Shown: one piece after another, positions 9,227 to 20,313 of the stretch | Layout: the number at the start of each line of letters is the position of its first letter | Position numbering within the stretch: position 1 is the stretch's first letter | From: Modicisalibacter xianhensis | GTDB lineage: Bacteria; Pseudomonadota; Gammaproteobacteria; Pseudomonadales; Halomonadaceae | Direction of reading: 5' to 3' | DNA length: 64,000 nt | Assembly: GCF_900113605.1 (NCBI RefSeq) | Contig: NZ_FOPY01000003.1 | Span: forward strand, 62,001 to 126,000 | Translations under genes and position numbers: made by a program | The notes under the pieces: generated by a model | What the model saw: only the letters and a program-made list of their open reading frames with translations | The model's database searches: none | Told to the model about the DNA's origin: nothing

Positions 9227-10348
9227 ATGGAAAAGAGAGCGTTGATTACCGGGATTTCCGGACAGGATGGGTCATATCTCGCCGAGTTTCTTCTGGAAAA
9301 AGGTTATGAGGTTCATGGTATCAAGCGCCGTGCTTCATCTTTCAATACTCAGCGAATCGACCATATCTACCAGGACCCGCATATAAAAGATCAGAACTTC
9401 GTACTTCATTACGGGGATCTGACGGATTCTTCCAACCTGACGCGCATCCTTCAGGAAGTTCAGCCTGACGAAGTATATAACCTGGGAGCGCAGTCGCATG
9501 TTGCTGTCAGCTTCGAGTCGCCGGAGTACACGGCGGATGTCGATGGACTCGGCACGCTGCGACTACTCGAGTCCATTCGTATTCTTGGCTTGGAGAAGAA
9601 GACTCGCTTCTATCAGGCCTCGACATCGGAATTGTATGGCTTGGTGCAGGAAATTCCGCAGCGCGAGACGACCCCGTTCTATCCGCGCTCGCCCTATGCG
9701 GTAGCCAAGCTCTACGCCTACTGGATCACCGTCAATTACCGCGAAGCCTACGGCATGTATGCCTGCAACGGCATTCTCTTCAACCATGAGTCGCCGCGGC
9801 GCGGCGAAACCTTCGTGACCCGCAAGATTACCCGCGGCTTGGCGAATATTGCTCAGGGGCTGGAAGCGTGCCTGTACATGGGCAACATGGATTCGCTGAG
9901 GGACTGGGGGCATGCCAAGGATTACGTCCGCATGCAATGGATGATGCTGCAGCAGCCTCATCCCGACGATTTCGTGATTGCTACCGGCGTGCAGTACTCC
10001 GTGCGCGAATTCATTGTCTGGGCGGCCGCGGAACTTGGCATCACGCTGCGCTTCGAGAATGTCGGGATCAAGGAGCGAGCCGTCGTCGAGGCCGTCGTGG
10101 GCGACAAGGCCCCCGGCGTCAGGGTCGGCGATGTCATTGTCCGGGTCGATCCGCGCTATTTTCGACCCGCCGAGGTGGAAACCCTGCTGGGCGATCCGAG
10201 CCAGGCCCGTGAAAAGCTGGGGTGGGTACCGGAAATCACCGTGCAGCAACTCTGCGCGGAAATGGTCAAGGAAGATCTCAAGGTGGCTCAGCGACATGCG
10301 TTTCTCAAGCGACACGGCCATTACATGCCGATCGCTGTGGAGGGCTGA
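9227..10348 (+). CDS. gmd: GDP-mannose 4,6-dehydratase
   Basis: It converts GDP-D-mannose to GDP-4-keto-6-deoxy-D-mannose, the first step to GDP-L-fucose. A short-chain dehydrogenase fold is evident: an NADP-binding [16 protein letters not shown] at the N-terminus, the gmd signature [15 protein letters not shown], and catalytic YAVAK around residue 157. The 373-residue length fits the family. GAAGGAG is present just before the ATG. The stop codon is followed two bases later by the fcl start, so the two enzymes are translationally linked. Confidence 0.97.
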   Translation: MEKRALITGISGQDGSYLAEFLLEKGYEVHGIKRRASSFNTQRIDHIYQDPHIKDQNFVLHYGDLTDSSNLTRILQEVQPDEVYNLGAQSHVAVSFESPEYTADVDGLGTLRLLESIRILGLEKKTRFYQASTSELYGLVQEIPQRETTPFYPRSPYAVAKLYAYWITVNYREAYGMYACNGILFNHESPRRGETFVTRKITRGLANIAQGLEACLYMGNMDSLRDWGHAKDYVRMQWMMLQQPHPDDFVIATGVQYSVREFIVWAAAELGITLRFENVGIKERAVVEAVVGDKAPGVRVGDVIVRVDPRYFRPAEVETLLGDPSQAREKLGWVPEITVQQLCAEMVKEDLKVAQRHAFLKRHGHYMPIAVEG

Positions 10349-10350
10349 GT

Positions 10351-11352
10351 ATGGGCGACTTTCGAAACAAGTGCGTATTCGTGGCGGGGCATCGCGGCAT
10401 GGTGGGCTCATCGCTCGTCCGCCAGTTGAGCGAGAAGGGCTATCGGCACATCGTCACGGCAACACGCGAAGAGCTTGATCTGACCGATCAGGCGGCGGTA
10501 CGGGCCTTCTTCCAGCGGCAGCGTATCGATCACGTCTACCTGGCGGCGGCCAAGGTCGGCGGCATATTGGCCAACAATACCTATCCCGCCGATTTCATTA
10601 CCGACAATCTTCGGATCGAGCTCAACATCATTCAGGCTGCGCATGAGTCGGACGTCGAGCGGCTGCTGTTCCTGGGCTCGTCGTGTATCTACCCCAAGCA
10701 TGCACCCCAGCCGATGCGAGAAGAGGACTTGCTGACAGGGACGCTGGAACCCACCAACGAACCCTACGCCATTGCCAAGATTGCCGGCATCAAGCTCTGC
10801 GAAAGCTACAACCGCCAGCACGACCGGGACTTCCGTAGCGTGATGCCGACCAACCTGTTTGGCCCGGGAGACAATTTTCATCCCGACAACAGCCATGTCA
10901 TTCCCGCGCTGATGCGCCGTTTCCACGAAGCCATCGAGGCGGGCGCCAAAGAAATGGTGGTTTGGGGGAGCGGCACACCGCAGCGCGAATTTTTGCACGT
11001 GGACGACATGGCCGAGGCCAGCATCTTCGTCATGGAAATGAGCCGCGAGGCCTACCGCTCCAGTACTTTGCCGATGTGTTCGCACATCAATGTCGGCACC
11101 GGCAAGGACTGCACGATTCGTGAGCTGGCTGAAACCATGGCTCGCGTCACGGGTTATCGGGGGCGGCTGGTCTTCGATACCACCAAGCCGGACGGGACGC
11201 CTCGCAAATTATTGGATGTGTCGCGTCTCAATGCCTTGGGCTGGTCAGCTTGTATCCCCCTAGAAACGGGGCTCAGGTCCACCTACGCGTGGTATCGAAA
11301 GAACAAGCACAACAGCGAGCGAAGCCATGAAAATAATGTTGCATGCCATTAA
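10351..11352 (+). CDS. fcl: GDP-L-fucose synthase
   Basis: It epimerises and reduces GDP-4-keto-6-deoxymannose to GDP-L-fucose using NADPH. Visible motifs are the glycine-rich [11 protein letters not shown] at residues 11-21, LAAAKVGGI and the [12 protein letters not shown] segment typical of the family, and catalytic [10 protein letters not shown] near residue 140. The ATG at 10351 sits two bases after the gmd stop. The 3' end overlaps the wcaI start by 26 bp. With gmd it shows that L-fucose, or a derivative, is part of the polymer. Confidence 0.97.
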   Translation: MGDFRNKCVFVAGHRGMVGSSLVRQLSEKGYRHIVTATREELDLTDQAAVRAFFQRQRIDHVYLAAAKVGGILANNTYPADFITDNLRIELNIIQAAHESDVERLLFLGSSCIYPKHAPQPMREEDLLTGTLEPTNEPYAIAKIAGIKLCESYNRQHDRDFRSVMPTNLFGPGDNFHPDNSHVIPALMRRFHEAIEAGAKEMVVWGSGTPQREFLHVDDMAEASIFVMEMSREAYRSSTLPMCSHINVGTGKDCTIRELAETMARVTGYRGRLVFDTTKPDGTPRKLLDVSRLNALGWSACIPLETGLRSTYAWYRKNKHNSERSHENNVACH

Positions 11353-12538
11353 CTTCAGTCCCGAGCTCACCGGGATCGGCAAATATAGCGGTGAAATGGC
11401 CCGTTGGTGGGCGGAGCGCGGACATGAGGTGCGGGTGGTGACGGCGCCTCCCTATTACCCTGACTGGAAAGTCTGGCCCGGCTACAGTACGCGCTGGTGG
11501 CACAAGCAGCGGGAGGACCGGGTGACGGTCACCCGTTGCCCCCTTTATGTGCCGTCCAATCCCAGTGCCTTGAAGCGCATCTTGCATCTGGCCAGCTTCT
11601 CGCTGTCATCGATGCCCGTGGTCCTGAGCCAGCTGCGCTGGAAGCCGGACCTGGTCATCCTGCTGGTACCGACCCTGTTCTGCGCCCCGCAGGCCCTGCT
11701 GGTCGCCAGGCTGTGCAAGGCCAGGGCCGTGATTCATATCCATGATTACGAAGTGGACGCCATGTTCGGGTTGGGCATGGCCAGGGGCAAGGGGCTGAAG
11801 CGCCTGGCGTACTGGCTGGAGCGCAGCATCTTCAAGGCTTTCGACAAGGTATCCGCCGTGTCCGTGAGCATGCTGCAACGAGCGGAGCAGAAGGGCGTAC
11901 CCAAGGACAAGTTATGTTTCTTTCCCAACTGGTCCGAGATTTCCCGCTTTCAGGGCGTCAAGCGCTCTCCGGCCTTGCTCGAGTCGCTGGGTGTCGACCC
12001 TGCACGCAAGGTGCTGCTGTATTCCGGCACCATCGGCGCGAAGCAGGGGCTGGAAAATGTCATCGAGGCAGCCCGGCGCCTGCGTACGCGCAGCGAGCTC
12101 GTCTTTCTCATCGTCGGTGACGGCGCCGGCAAGGCCCGGTTAGTCGATCTCGCCAGGCAATACGATCTCGACAATGTCGTCTTTGCACCCTTGCAGGCCT
12201 ATGACGTGCTGCCGGAATTGCTGGCGTCCGCCGAGTGTCATCTCGTGGTGCAGAAGGTAGGCGTTGCCGATGCCGTGCTGCCTTCCAAGCTGACCAACAT
12301 CCTGGCCGTTGGCGGCAATGCCGTGATTACTGCCGATCCGGAAACCAACCTGGGCATGCTGTGCAGCGATTATGCGGGCATTGCCGTCCGCGTCGAGCCC
12401 GAGTCGGTCGATGCGCTGGTCGAAGGTATCGAACGCGCCCTGGCCATGCCCGAGAAGAACACGATCGCCACGGGGTATGCGCAGGAGTTTCTCGACAAGG
12501 ACAAGATACTTACACGCTTTTTGGCAGAGGTCATCTGA
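11327..12538 (+). CDS. wcaI: Colanic-acid-type glycosyltransferase WcaI
   Basis: A GT4-family (GT-B) glycosyltransferase, 403 residues, resembling E. coli WcaI throughout: [18 protein letters not shown] at the N-terminus, [30 protein letters not shown], and the C-terminal [20 protein letters not shown] donor-binding segment. In colanic acid synthesis WcaI is thought to add a fucose; here that is inferred. The start overlaps fcl by 26 bp, and the stop overlaps the gmm start by one base (TGATG). Adjacency to gmd-fcl agrees with a fucosyltransferase role. Confidence 0.93.
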   Translation: MKIMLHAINFSPELTGIGKYSGEMARWWAERGHEVRVVTAPPYYPDWKVWPGYSTRWWHKQREDRVTVTRCPLYVPSNPSALKRILHLASFSLSSMPVVLSQLRWKPDLVILLVPTLFCAPQALLVARLCKARAVIHIHDYEVDAMFGLGMARGKGLKRLAYWLERSIFKAFDKVSAVSVSMLQRAEQKGVPKDKLCFFPNWSEISRFQGVKRSPALLESLGVDPARKVLLYSGTIGAKQGLENVIEAARRLRTRSELVFLIVGDGAGKARLVDLARQYDLDNVVFAPLQAYDVLPELLASAECHLVVQKVGVADAVLPSKLTNILAVGGNAVITADPETNLGMLCSDYAGIAVRVEPESVDALVEGIERALAMPEKNTIATGYAQEFLDKDKILTRFLAEVI

Positions 12539-12999
12539 TGTGGCTCAGCGAGCAGACTTTCCGGACAGTCATAGCGTCCTCGCCATTGGTTTCCATCGAT
12601 CTCGTGATAAGAAATCGGGAGGGTCGAATCCTTCTGGGGCGGCGGCTGAACCGCCCCGCACAGGAATTCTGGTTTGTTCCGGGAGGGCGCATCCAGAAGA
12701 ACGAGCCACTCGACGAGGCCTTCCTGCGCATAACCAAGTACGAACTCGGTCAATCATTTACACGCCGGCAGGCCAGGCTGATGGGAGTCTACGAGCATTT
12801 TTATCCCGACAGTGTGTTTGGCCCGGAAGGAAAGGCTCCTGACACGCATTATGTCGTGCTGGGCTATACGATGTTCCTGCCCGATGAGTTCAATCTCGTG
12901 CCGCCAGCGTTACAGCATAGCGATTATCGCTGGTGGCGCCGTGACGAGATGCTGGTTTCGCCTGAAGTGCATCAATATGCCCAGGATTATTTAAAATAA
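12538..12999 (+). CDS. gmm: GDP-mannose mannosyl hydrolase (Nudix)
   Basis: It hydrolyses GDP-mannose (and GDP-glucose) to GDP and free sugar, tuning the GDP-sugar supply to fucose synthesis. The 153-residue protein has the modified Nudix box typical of this enzyme (FVPGGRIQKNEPLDEAFLRI, about residues 41-60), the RLNRPAQEFWF stretch that precedes it and a DTHYVVLGY strand. The ATG lies within the wcaI stop (TGATG). A longer frame extends upstream inside wcaI but resembles nothing. In E. coli the order is gmd-fcl-gmm-wcaI; here gmm and wcaI are swapped. Also called wcaH or nudD. Confidence 0.93.
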   Translation: MWLSEQTFRTVIASSPLVSIDLVIRNREGRILLGRRLNRPAQEFWFVPGGRIQKNEPLDEAFLRITKYELGQSFTRRQARLMGVYEHFYPDSVFGPEGKAPDTHYVVLGYTMFLPDEFNLVPPALQHSDYRWWRRDEMLVSPEVHQYAQDYLK

Positions 13000-13104
13000 T
13001 AGCTACACTCTCAAGTTGTCCCTCGGATGTTGTGCCTCTCGAATGGAGAGGTGGGACAACAGCTGCAATGGATGGGGAGTGTAGACAGGCGAGGGGGATG
13101 TCTC

Positions 13105-14337
13105 TTGAATACTTTGTTTATTGCTTTGATTCTGGTGCAATGCGCCGTTCTCATATATCTGGTGTATAAACGTCAGGGGCGGTTTCTTATCGTTTTTCCT
13201 GCCCTGCTGTTCATTTCTGCACTGTATACCTGGATTGGCTGGCGGTTCTTCAGCTTTTCAGTCGACATGCCATTCGACTTCCTCAGGCACGCCAGGGCCG
13301 ATAATGTGGAAAAAGCCATTATCTATTTCATAGTTTGTGCAGGGGCGTTTGCACTGGGCAGTCTTCTGGTAAGAGACAACTCAGCTGCCCGTGCAGGCAC
13401 TGAACTGCCTAACAAGCTGGTCGTGACACTGGGCAATCTGGGGCAGATGCAGTTACTCGCAACGGCGGCGATCTGGTTCGTCGTGTTCATACCTTCCTAC
13501 GGTCTGGACAACTTGTTGCAACGCACCTTGTATCGCCCCGAATTCGCGTTCCAGATTGGCATGGTCATCGCTTCGATCGTCTTGCCTTTTTCCTCGCTGG
13601 CGATCGGTCTGCTCAGGAATCGCTTCGTCCGGATGGCCTTGCTCATTGCCGCCATGTTGATCATCGTGGCGACGAGTTCACGCTCGTCTCTCGTACTGAT
13701 TGCGTTTTACCTGATCGGCACGTTCATGCGTAAAGGCCGGATCGTCAAGACGGAACTCGCGGTGTTTGCTTTTCTCGCCTTGTGGTTGAGCGCATTCGCG
13801 CTGGAGTCACGCCACTTGCCGGTCCAGGGAATCATGCCCAACTTCCTGGCACTGCTGGCCTGGTTCGACATCGACGCGGTGGTCTATACCATCAACTATA
13901 TCCTGTCGTTCTCGGTAGGTGTGCTGACGTATGCCATTGAAATGCCTTATCACCTGGTCAATGTCGTGCCTTATTCGCTGAGCCCGCTGCCCAGTTTCCT
14001 TTACAGCATCCCGGTCACTTTCGACAACCTGATTGGTACGGCGCCCTATAGCGCCATGGCGATTCTCTATAACGAAAGCTACTGGGGCGGGGTGGTCTTC
14101 TTCTTTGTCTGTGGTTTCCTGATTGCCGTCATGGAACGTTATAGCTACCAGAGAAACTTTTTCCTCTGGGTGATTATTTCTTCCTTTATCTTTGTGTTCA
14201 CCATTCTTTGTGTGCAGTATCAACTTCGCTCGGCGGCCCGCCTGGTCTATTACATGATGTTCTTTTCTGCCCTCTATACGTTTGGTATGCCTGTTATCAG
14301 AAAGATGTTTTTTACTGAACGGATTGGGCATGTCTAG
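13105..14337 (+). CDS. wzy: Wzy-like EPS polymerase (multi-spanning membrane protein)
   Basis: A very hydrophobic protein of about 410 residues with ten or more predicted membrane segments, starting with LNTLFIALILVQCAVLIYLVYK. It probably polymerises lipid-linked repeat units at the periplasmic face. Wzy proteins share little sequence, so the call rests on topology, size, the Arg-containing loop segments (RSSLVLIAFYLIG) and position in the cluster, where it is the only such protein. I chose the TTG at 13105: GAGGGGGA lies 6-7 bases before it and the first transmembrane helix begins directly after it. An in-frame ATG at 13072 and an earlier one at 13027 would add a non-conserved polar leader. 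A WcaD-type polymerase or a lipid A-core ligase are alternatives. Confidence 0.75.
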   Translation: MNTLFIALILVQCAVLIYLVYKRQGRFLIVFPALLFISALYTWIGWRFFSFSVDMPFDFLRHARADNVEKAIIYFIVCAGAFALGSLLVRDNSAARAGTELPNKLVVTLGNLGQMQLLATAAIWFVVFIPSYGLDNLLQRTLYRPEFAFQIGMVIASIVLPFSSLAIGLLRNRFVRMALLIAAMLIIVATSSRSSLVLIAFYLIGTFMRKGRIVKTELAVFAFLALWLSAFALESRHLPVQGIMPNFLALLAWFDIDAVVYTINYILSFSVGVLTYAIEMPYHLVNVVPYSLSPLPSFLYSIPVTFDNLIGTAPYSAMAILYNESYWGGVVFFFVCGFLIAVMERYSYQRNFFLWVIISSFIFVFTILCVQYQLRSAARLVYYMMFFSALYTFGMPVIRKMFFTERIGHV

Positions 14338-14360
14338 AAAACCTCTCAAGGCGAACGAGA

Positions 14361-15272
14361 ATGAAAATTGCCTATTGTATTCTGTGCCATAAGGTAACCA
14401 ACCCTCTGAGGTTTACGGTCAACTATCTTTCCCGGTTCGAGGGGAACAGGATTTATATACATGTTGATCGCAAGAGCGACATTGCCCCTTTCGAAGAGGC
14501 CTTTGAGCAAGCAAATGTGACATGGCTCACCGAGCGAATCGATGTCGCATGGGGAAGCGTATCCCAGGTCGATGCCACGCTGGCACTACTCAAGGCAGCG
14601 ACACAGGAGACGTTCGACTACGTTTTCCTCATCTCCGGCGACGATATACCGATCGCCAGTCATGACCAGATACTTGCTTGCCTCGAGCGTCACAAGGGGC
14701 GCGAATTCATTGCTTATCAGGATGAAAGGTTCAACCGTGTCGACCCATGCGAGCGTGTGAAGTACCACTATACAGACATGTTCTTCAAGAAGCGCAAAAC
14801 GCTCATGGAAAGGGTCGGGGCCAAGCTTCATGGAGTTGGATGCAGGCTGGGGTTCTTCAACAACCCGTTCTACAAGACGCTGCCCAGGCTGTACAAGGGA
14901 ACCTCCTGGTTCACCATAAGTCATGGTGCTTCATGTTTCATCCTGAAATATCTGGAAGACTATCCTTATTATCGGCTGGCTTATCAGTATTCCTTCTGTT
15001 GCGACGAAGTCTTTTTTCATACCATACTCAAACAATCGCCATTCAATAGAAATATCATTCGTGACCCAGAATGTTATTCCGATAGTTTGCGTTACATCGA
15101 TTGGAAAACTGGCCCCGATTACCCGAGGACACTGGATGAAAGCGACTTCGCGAACATGAAGTCTAGCGGGATGCTTTTTGCTCGTAAGGTCGACCCGGAT
15201 ATTGATATCGGCTCTCTGGAGTGCTTTATCGATAAAACCAACGAGCATTACAAAGAAAGTCTTTTTGTCTGA
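14361..15272 (+). CDS. GT14 core-2/I-branching-type glycosyltransferase
   Basis: A 303-residue member of the 'Branch' family (beta-1,6-N-acetylglucosaminyl- or xylosyltransferase-like). Signature features are MKIAYCILCHK at the N-terminus, YIHVDRKSD near residue 35, ITWLTERIDVAWGS-like WLTERIDVAWGS near 55 and YVFLISGDDIPI near 90. A CDEVFFHTIL motif near 214 marks the acceptor/catalytic region. It follows wzy by 23 bp. It probably attaches a side branch to the repeat unit; donor and linkage cannot be read from sequence. The C-terminal third has a lower GC content than its neighbours. Confidence 0.85.
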   Translation: MKIAYCILCHKVTNPLRFTVNYLSRFEGNRIYIHVDRKSDIAPFEEAFEQANVTWLTERIDVAWGSVSQVDATLALLKAATQETFDYVFLISGDDIPIASHDQILACLERHKGREFIAYQDERFNRVDPCERVKYHYTDMFFKKRKTLMERVGAKLHGVGCRLGFFNNPFYKTLPRLYKGTSWFTISHGASCFILKYLEDYPYYRLAYQYSFCCDEVFFHTILKQSPFNRNIIRDPECYSDSLRYIDWKTGPDYPRTLDESDFANMKSSGMLFARKVDPDIDIGSLECFIDKTNEHYKESLFV

Positions 15273-15426
15273 ATTCGAAAGTCGGGTGCACTGGCTACCC
15301 AATAACAACGCCAGATGGAAAATATCAATGGATGAGCAGGATCGTTCCTGAAGCGCCTGGCGCTTGAGGCGGCTTGTGATCGATTCCTGTGCCTGCTGGC
15401 TTCTTGTCGATGAAAAGGAATTTACC

Positions 15427-16833
15427 GTGCTGACTCCCGTTATCCTTGCTGGCGGCTCTGGCTCACGCCTGTGGCCGTTGTCACGGAAACTGCGACCCAA
15501 GCAGTTTCTTGCCTTGAATGGCGCTCAGACAATGCTTCAGCAAACACTGGCTCGCCTGAGTGGGCTTGTGTATGGACCGCCCTTGATTATCTGTAATGAG
15601 GAACACCGGTTCCTGGTTGCCGAGCAGCTCCGCCAGGCCGACCAACTCGGGGCGAGCATTCTCCTGGAGCCTGTGGGACGTAATACGGCACCGGCCATTG
15701 CGCTGGCAGCGATGATGGCCTGCGACGAGAACGGTGAAGACCCGCTGTTGCTGGTGTTGTCTGCCGATCACCTGATCGAGGACGTCGCACGTTTCCAGGC
15801 CGCCGTCGAGAATGCAATTCCTTTGGCCGAACAGGGCTATCTGGTGACCTTCGGGGTCGTGCCGACGCGCGCTGAAACCGGCTATGGCTATATCCAGCGA
15901 GGGGAGGGGCTGCTGCAAGGGGAGAAGGTTAAGCGCTTTGCGGAGAAACCGGATGCCGATACGGCAGCCACCTACGTGGCGTCGGGAGAATATTACTGGA
16001 ACAGCGGCATGTTCCTTTTCCGGGCCAGCCGTTATCTGGAAGAGCTTGCCCAGCATGAGCCGGGTATCGTGCAAGCCTGCCAGGCTGCCATCCAGGGCCT
16101 GAACAAGGACTTCGGCTTCCTGCGTGTCGATGCCGACGCATTCGAGATGAGTCCGAATGTCTCCATCGATTACGCCATCATGGAAAAGACCGATCGGGCG
16201 GCCGTGGTGCCTCTTGAGGCCAGTTGGAGCGATATCGGCTCATGGTCATCGTTGTGGGAGGTCAGCGAGCAGGACTCACAAGGCAACTGCCGGCACGGTG
16301 ATGTGCTGACGGTGGAAACCCAGCGCACCCTGATACGCGCCGAAAGTCGGTTGGTCGCCACGGTCGGGGTCGAGGACCTGATGATCGTCGAAACCAAGGA
16401 TGCCGTTCTCGTCGCGCACAGGGACAAGGCGCAACTGGTCAAGCAGGTCGTGGAACGCCTCGAGCGTGAAGGGCGGCCCGAGTACGAGAACCATCGCGAA
16501 GTCTATCGGCCTTGGGGCAAGTACGACTGCATGGGGAAAGGCAGCCGTTATCAGGTCAAGTGCATCACGGTGGCACCCGGAGCGAAGCTGTCCGTGCAGA
16601 TGCATCATCATCGGGCGGAGCACTGGGTCGTCGTTTCCGGGACTGCCGAAGTGACGGCGGGGGACGAGACATTCCTGGTCACGGAAAACGAGTCGACCTA
16701 TATCCCTATCGGCCGTGTCCACGCGTTGAAGAATCCTGGCGTGATTCCTCTGGAGCTGATCGAGGTGCAATCCGGCTCCTACCTGGGCGAGGACGACATC
16801 GTCCGGCTGCAGGACAACTACGGGCGTACCTGA
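15427..16833 (+). CDS. manC: Mannose-1-phosphate guanylyltransferase / mannose-6-phosphate isomerase
   Basis: A bifunctional type II enzyme making GDP-mannose from mannose-1-P and GTP, and interconverting fructose-6-P and mannose-6-P. The N-terminal nucleotidyltransferase begins [16 protein letters not shown] with the KQFLAL motif. [10 protein letters not shown] (near residue 175) and [10 protein letters not shown] follow. The C-terminal cupin isomerase domain has [16 protein letters not shown] (near 395). The GTG at 15427 has AAGGAA six bases upstream and starts the conserved fold at once, so I prefer it to the in-frame start at 15364. It feeds gmd. A phosphomannomutase (ManB/CpsG) is absent from the cluster and must be supplied elsewhere. 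Confidence 0.95.
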   Translation: MLTPVILAGGSGSRLWPLSRKLRPKQFLALNGAQTMLQQTLARLSGLVYGPPLIICNEEHRFLVAEQLRQADQLGASILLEPVGRNTAPAIALAAMMACDENGEDPLLLVLSADHLIEDVARFQAAVENAIPLAEQGYLVTFGVVPTRAETGYGYIQRGEGLLQGEKVKRFAEKPDADTAATYVASGEYYWNSGMFLFRASRYLEELAQHEPGIVQACQAAIQGLNKDFGFLRVDADAFEMSPNVSIDYAIMEKTDRAAVVPLEASWSDIGSWSSLWEVSEQDSQGNCRHGDVLTVETQRTLIRAESRLVATVGVEDLMIVETKDAVLVAHRDKAQLVKQVVERLEREGRPEYENHREVYRPWGKYDCMGKGSRYQVKCITVAPGAKLSVQMHHHRAEHWVVVSGTAEVTAGDETFLVTENESTYIPIGRVHALKNPGVIPLELIEVQSGSYLGEDDIVRLQDNYGRT

Positions 16834-16891
16834 ACACGCCATTCGACGCATGGCACTAATGACAATCAGGGATGTGACGCAAGGGCAGGCT

Positions 16892-18316
16892 ATGGATACC
16901 TTAACGAAGAAACCTCTTGTGCTCGAGCAGAGCAGCAGGGACATTTCCCGACAATCATCGACCAGCTTCGGTTCCCTGATGAGGATCATGGACTTCTCAT
17001 TGATGATCGGGGGCATGCTGGTCATCGGCAGGTACCAGTCGGAAACCGTTGGCCTGGAGTGGTTGCTGCTTTATGGCTGTATCGGCTGGATTCTCTACCA
17101 TGCCGGGGCCAGTTATCTGAATTTTTACGGTTCGTGGCGTGTCTTCTCATTGCTGCGCGAGCTGACACATGTCGCGCTGATATGGTTCATTGCCTTCAGT
17201 TGCGTCGCTCTCACGGCCTTGCTGCTTTTCGACGACGAAACCCACGTGCGCGATGTGATACTGCCCTGGGGCGTGGTCGTTGCCACCGGCATGCTGAGCT
17301 ATCGCAGTCTGGTTCGCCTGTTTCTCCATCGCCTGCGTGAATTGGGCATCAATAACCATAACGTGGCGATCGTGGGCTGTGGGCCTTCGGCCGAACGCCT
17401 GAAGAAAGGCTTCGAGTCCGCCCCGTGGATGGGATTCCGTGTCGTGGGCCAGTTCGACAAGTCGCAGGTGGCCAACGGGGCCAGTGAAACGCTGGACGTC
17501 CAGGAAATGATACATCTGGCGCACAGTGGCCAGATCGACCGGACCTACGTGACCTGGGAGATGAGCCGCGAAGCGGATATCCGGCAATTGATCGAGGCCT
17601 TGGCTGACACCACGGTATCGCTTTACCTGATACCCGATCTGCTGGTGTCCGACCTGATGTACTCCCGGGTCGAGCCCATCAACGACGTGATAACGGTCAG
17701 TATCTACGATACGCCAGTCTATGGGCCGACAGGTTCATTGAAGCGTATCGAGGATATCGTGCTGAGCTTGGCGATACTGGGGATCGTATCATTGCCCATG
17801 CTCGTGATCGCCTTGGCCGTCAAGCTCACGTCGCCAGGGCCGGTACTTTTCAAGCAGACACGCTATGGACTCGATGGACGCCCTATCAGGGTCTACAAGT
17901 TTCGTACCATGAAGGTCATGGAAGATGGCGATGTCGTTACCCAGGCAACCCGAAGCGACAAGCGCCTGACACCGGTGGGCGGCTTTTTGCGCCGTACATC
18001 CCTCGACGAGCTTCCCCAGTTCATCAATGTCCTGCAGGGGCGGATGTCCATCGTCGGCCCGCGACCCCACGCAGTGGCCCACAACGAACAGTATCGTGGC
18101 CTGATCCATGGCTACATGCTGCGTCACAAGGTCAAGCCGGGCATTACCGGATGGGCACAAATCAATGGCTGGCGCGGTGAAACCGATACCTTGGAGAAGA
18201 TGCAAAAACGCGTCGAACTCGATCACGACTATATACGCCACTGGAGCCTGGCCTTCGATCTCAAGATCATTCTGCTGACGGTTTTTAGGGGGTTTGTCGA
18301 TAAAAACGCGTATTGA
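16892..18316 (+). CDS. wcaJ: Undecaprenyl-phosphate glucose-1-phosphate transferase WcaJ
   Basis: The priming glycosyltransferase: it transfers glucose-1-P from UDP-glucose to undecaprenyl phosphate at the inner membrane. The N-terminal half has four to five membrane segments and a CoA-binding-like Rossmann portion (NVAIVGCGPSAERL, near residue 155). The C-terminal polyprenyl phosphotransferase half carries SPGPVLFKQTRYGLDGRPI, VYKFRTMKV, RRTSLDELPQFINVL and GPRPHAVAHNEQYR and resembles E. coli WcaJ nearly continuously to its end. The ATG at 16892 follows AAGGG by six bases; 16850 and 16859 are alternative in-frame starts. It indicates that glucose is the first sugar of the repeat unit. Confidence 0.95.
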   Translation: MDTLTKKPLVLEQSSRDISRQSSTSFGSLMRIMDFSLMIGGMLVIGRYQSETVGLEWLLLYGCIGWILYHAGASYLNFYGSWRVFSLLRELTHVALIWFIAFSCVALTALLLFDDETHVRDVILPWGVVVATGMLSYRSLVRLFLHRLRELGINNHNVAIVGCGPSAERLKKGFESAPWMGFRVVGQFDKSQVANGASETLDVQEMIHLAHSGQIDRTYVTWEMSREADIRQLIEALADTTVSLYLIPDLLVSDLMYSRVEPINDVITVSIYDTPVYGPTGSLKRIEDIVLSLAILGIVSLPMLVIALAVKLTSPGPVLFKQTRYGLDGRPIRVYKFRTMKVMEDGDVVTQATRSDKRLTPVGGFLRRTSLDELPQFINVLQGRMSIVGPRPHAVAHNEQYRGLIHGYMLRHKVKPGITGWAQINGWRGETDTLEKMQKRVELDHDYIRHWSLAFDLKIILLTVFRGFVDKNAY

Positions 18317-18373
18317 ACATCTGAACTTCTATTTATCGGCAATAACGCTCTAGACACGTTGCGGTGTGATCCA

Positions 18374-19450
18374 ATGAAAATACTAATTACAGGTGGGGCT
18401 GGCTTCATTGGCTCTGCAGTGATCCGGCATATTATTGAAACGACGCAGGATGATGTCGTCAACTTGGACAAGTTGACTTATGCAGGCAATCTGGACTCCT
18501 TGGCAGGTGTGGTCGCCAACCCACGCTATCAATTCGAAAGAGAAGATATCTGTGATGGCGACGCGCTTCGGCGGGTTTTCGCCCGGCATCAGCCGGATGC
18601 CGTCATGCATCTGGCGGCGGAAAGCCATGTGGACCGTTCCATCGAGGGGCCTGCCGCCTTTGTCCAGACCAACATCGTGGGCACCTATCAGTTGCTGGAG
18701 GTGGCAACCCGGTACTGGCAGGAGCTACCGGCCTCCCGCCAGGCACACTTTCGTTTCCACCATGTCTCCACGGATGAGGTGTATGGGGATTTGGGTGGGA
18801 CGGACGCACTGTTTACCGAGCAGACCGCCTATTGTCCCAGTTCGCCCTATTCGGCCACCAAGGCAAGTTCCGACCATCTGGTGCGTGCCTGGCACAGGAC
18901 GTTCGGCCTACCGGTCGTCGTGACGTCCTGCTCCAACAATTACGGCCCTTGCCAGTTTCCGGAAAAATTGATTCCCCTGATGATACTCAATGCCCTCGAG
19001 GGCAAGGCCTTGCCGGTTTATGGCAAGGGCGAGCAAATCAGGGACTGGCTCTATGTCGAAGATCATGCGCGAGCGTTATATACCGTACTGACACGGGGAG
19101 GCAACGGAGACACTTATAATATCGGCGGATTTAACGAGAAAAAGAACATTGAAGTCGTTTATACGCTCTGTGAGTTACTGGAAGAACTTGCGCCGTCGAA
19201 GCCTGGGCATGTCCGCTACTACAGCGACCTGGTGTCCTTCGTCGAGGATCGACCAGGGCATGACCTGCGTTATGCCATCGATGCGGGAAAACTCCAACGC
19301 GAACTCGGCTGGATGCCTCTCGAGACCTTTTACTCGGGCATCCGCAAGACCGTGACGTGGTACTTGCAGAATATTGAGTGGTGCCGGCGTATTCACGACG
19401 GCAGCTATCGGCGTGAAAGACGGGGTCTGGGCAGCAGGGAGGTAGCATGA
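18374..19450 (+). CDS. rmlB: dTDP-glucose 4,6-dehydratase
   Basis: It converts dTDP-glucose to dTDP-4-keto-6-deoxyglucose. N-terminal NAD-binding motif [24 protein letters not shown], the catalytic STDEVYGDL region and [10 protein letters not shown] (YxxxK) are all intact; 358 residues is typical. The ATG at 18374 replaces an upstream in-frame start at 18359 because the fold begins at MKILITGG. The stop overlaps the rmlA start (ATGA). In many strains the gene is followed by rmlD and rmlC for rhamnose; here it is followed by rmlA and an aminotransferase, pointing to an amino sugar instead. Also called rfbB. Confidence 0.96.
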   Translation: MKILITGGAGFIGSAVIRHIIETTQDDVVNLDKLTYAGNLDSLAGVVANPRYQFEREDICDGDALRRVFARHQPDAVMHLAAESHVDRSIEGPAAFVQTNIVGTYQLLEVATRYWQELPASRQAHFRFHHVSTDEVYGDLGGTDALFTEQTAYCPSSPYSATKASSDHLVRAWHRTFGLPVVVTSCSNNYGPCQFPEKLIPLMILNALEGKALPVYGKGEQIRDWLYVEDHARALYTVLTRGGNGDTYNIGGFNEKKNIEVVYTLCELLEELAPSKPGHVRYYSDLVSFVEDRPGHDLRYAIDAGKLQRELGWMPLETFYSGIRKTVTWYLQNIEWCRRIHDGSYRRERRGLGSREVA

Positions 19451-20313
19451 AGGGAATCATTCTCGCCGGGGGAAGCGGAACCCGGTTATACCCAATCACG
19501 ATGGGTACGTGTAAGCAGCTTCTACCCATCTACGACAAACCGATGATTTATTACCCGCTCTCCTTGCTCATGCTGGCAGGTATCCGGGACATCCTGATTA
19601 TCGTCAACCCGACCGATGAAGAGCGATTCCGAGATTTGCTCGGCGATGGCAGCCAGTACGGGATCTCGCTCAGCTATGCCATACAGCCCCGGCCAGAAGG
19701 GCTGGCCCAGGCGTTCATCATTGGTGAAGACTTCATCGGCGACGAAACGGTGTGTTTGGTCCTGGGCGACAATATCTTTTACGGACAAGGATTCACCGAA
19801 AAGCTCAGGAGTGCGGCTGCATTGAAGAAAGGAGCGTGCCTCTTCGGCTACCAGGTGAAGGATCCGGAAAGGTTCGGTGTCGTCGAGTTCGACGAGGAAA
19901 ACCGTGTTCTCTCCATTGAGGAGAAGCCGGCCAGGCCCCGTTCGAACTACGCAGTCACCGGGCTTTACTTCTACGACAACGATGTCGTCGACATCGCCAA
20001 GCAGGTCACGCCATCAAGCCGTGGCGAGCTGGAAATCACCAGCGTCAATCAAGCGTATCTGGAGCGGGGCGATCTGAGCGTTGACCTGCTGGGGCGTGGC
20101 TATGCCTGGTTGGATACCGGGACGCACGAGAGCCTGCTCGAAGCGGGCATGTTCGTTCAGACCATTGAGCGCCGCCAAGGGCTGAAGATCTGCTGCCCCG
20201 AGGAGATCGCCTTCAACAATGGCTGGCTGACGACAGAGCAGGTCATTCGGGCTGGGGATTGCCTGGCCAAGAACGGCTACGGCCAATATCTGCTGAAGGT
20301 GGCGACATCATGA
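19447..20313 (+). CDS. rmlA: Glucose-1-phosphate thymidylyltransferase
   Basis: It makes dTDP-glucose from glucose-1-P and dTTP. The 288-residue enzyme has the full signature [20 protein letters not shown] at the N-terminus, [27 protein letters not shown] (near residue 108), [20 protein letters not shown] and [13 protein letters not shown] (near residue 220). It overlaps rmlB at its start (ATGA) and the following aminotransferase at its end (ATGA), so the three form one translationally coupled dTDP-sugar unit. Also called rfbA. Confidence 0.96.
   Translation: MKGIILAGGSGTRLYPITMGTCKQLLPIYDKPMIYYPLSLLMLAGIRDILIIVNPTDEERFRDLLGDGSQYGISLSYAIQPRPEGLAQAFIIGEDFIGDETVCLVLGDNIFYGQGFTEKLRSAAALKKGACLFGYQVKDPERFGVVEFDEENRVLSIEEKPARPRSNYAVTGLYFYDNDVVDIAKQVTPSSRGELEITSVNQAYLERGDLSVDLLGRGYAWLDTGTHESLLEAGMFVQTIERRQGLKICCPEEIAFNNGWLTTEQVIRAGDCLAKNGYGQYLLKVATS

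Noticed and set aside
10222-10350. Upstream extension of the fcl reading frame inside gmd
   Set aside because: The extension overlaps gmd by more than 120 bp, is low in similarity to anything, and the ATG at 10351 lies two bases after the gmd stop.
12235-12537. Upstream extension of the gmm frame inside wcaI
   Set aside because: Arg/Cys-rich shadow sequence; the Nudix protein starts naturally at the TGATG overlap.
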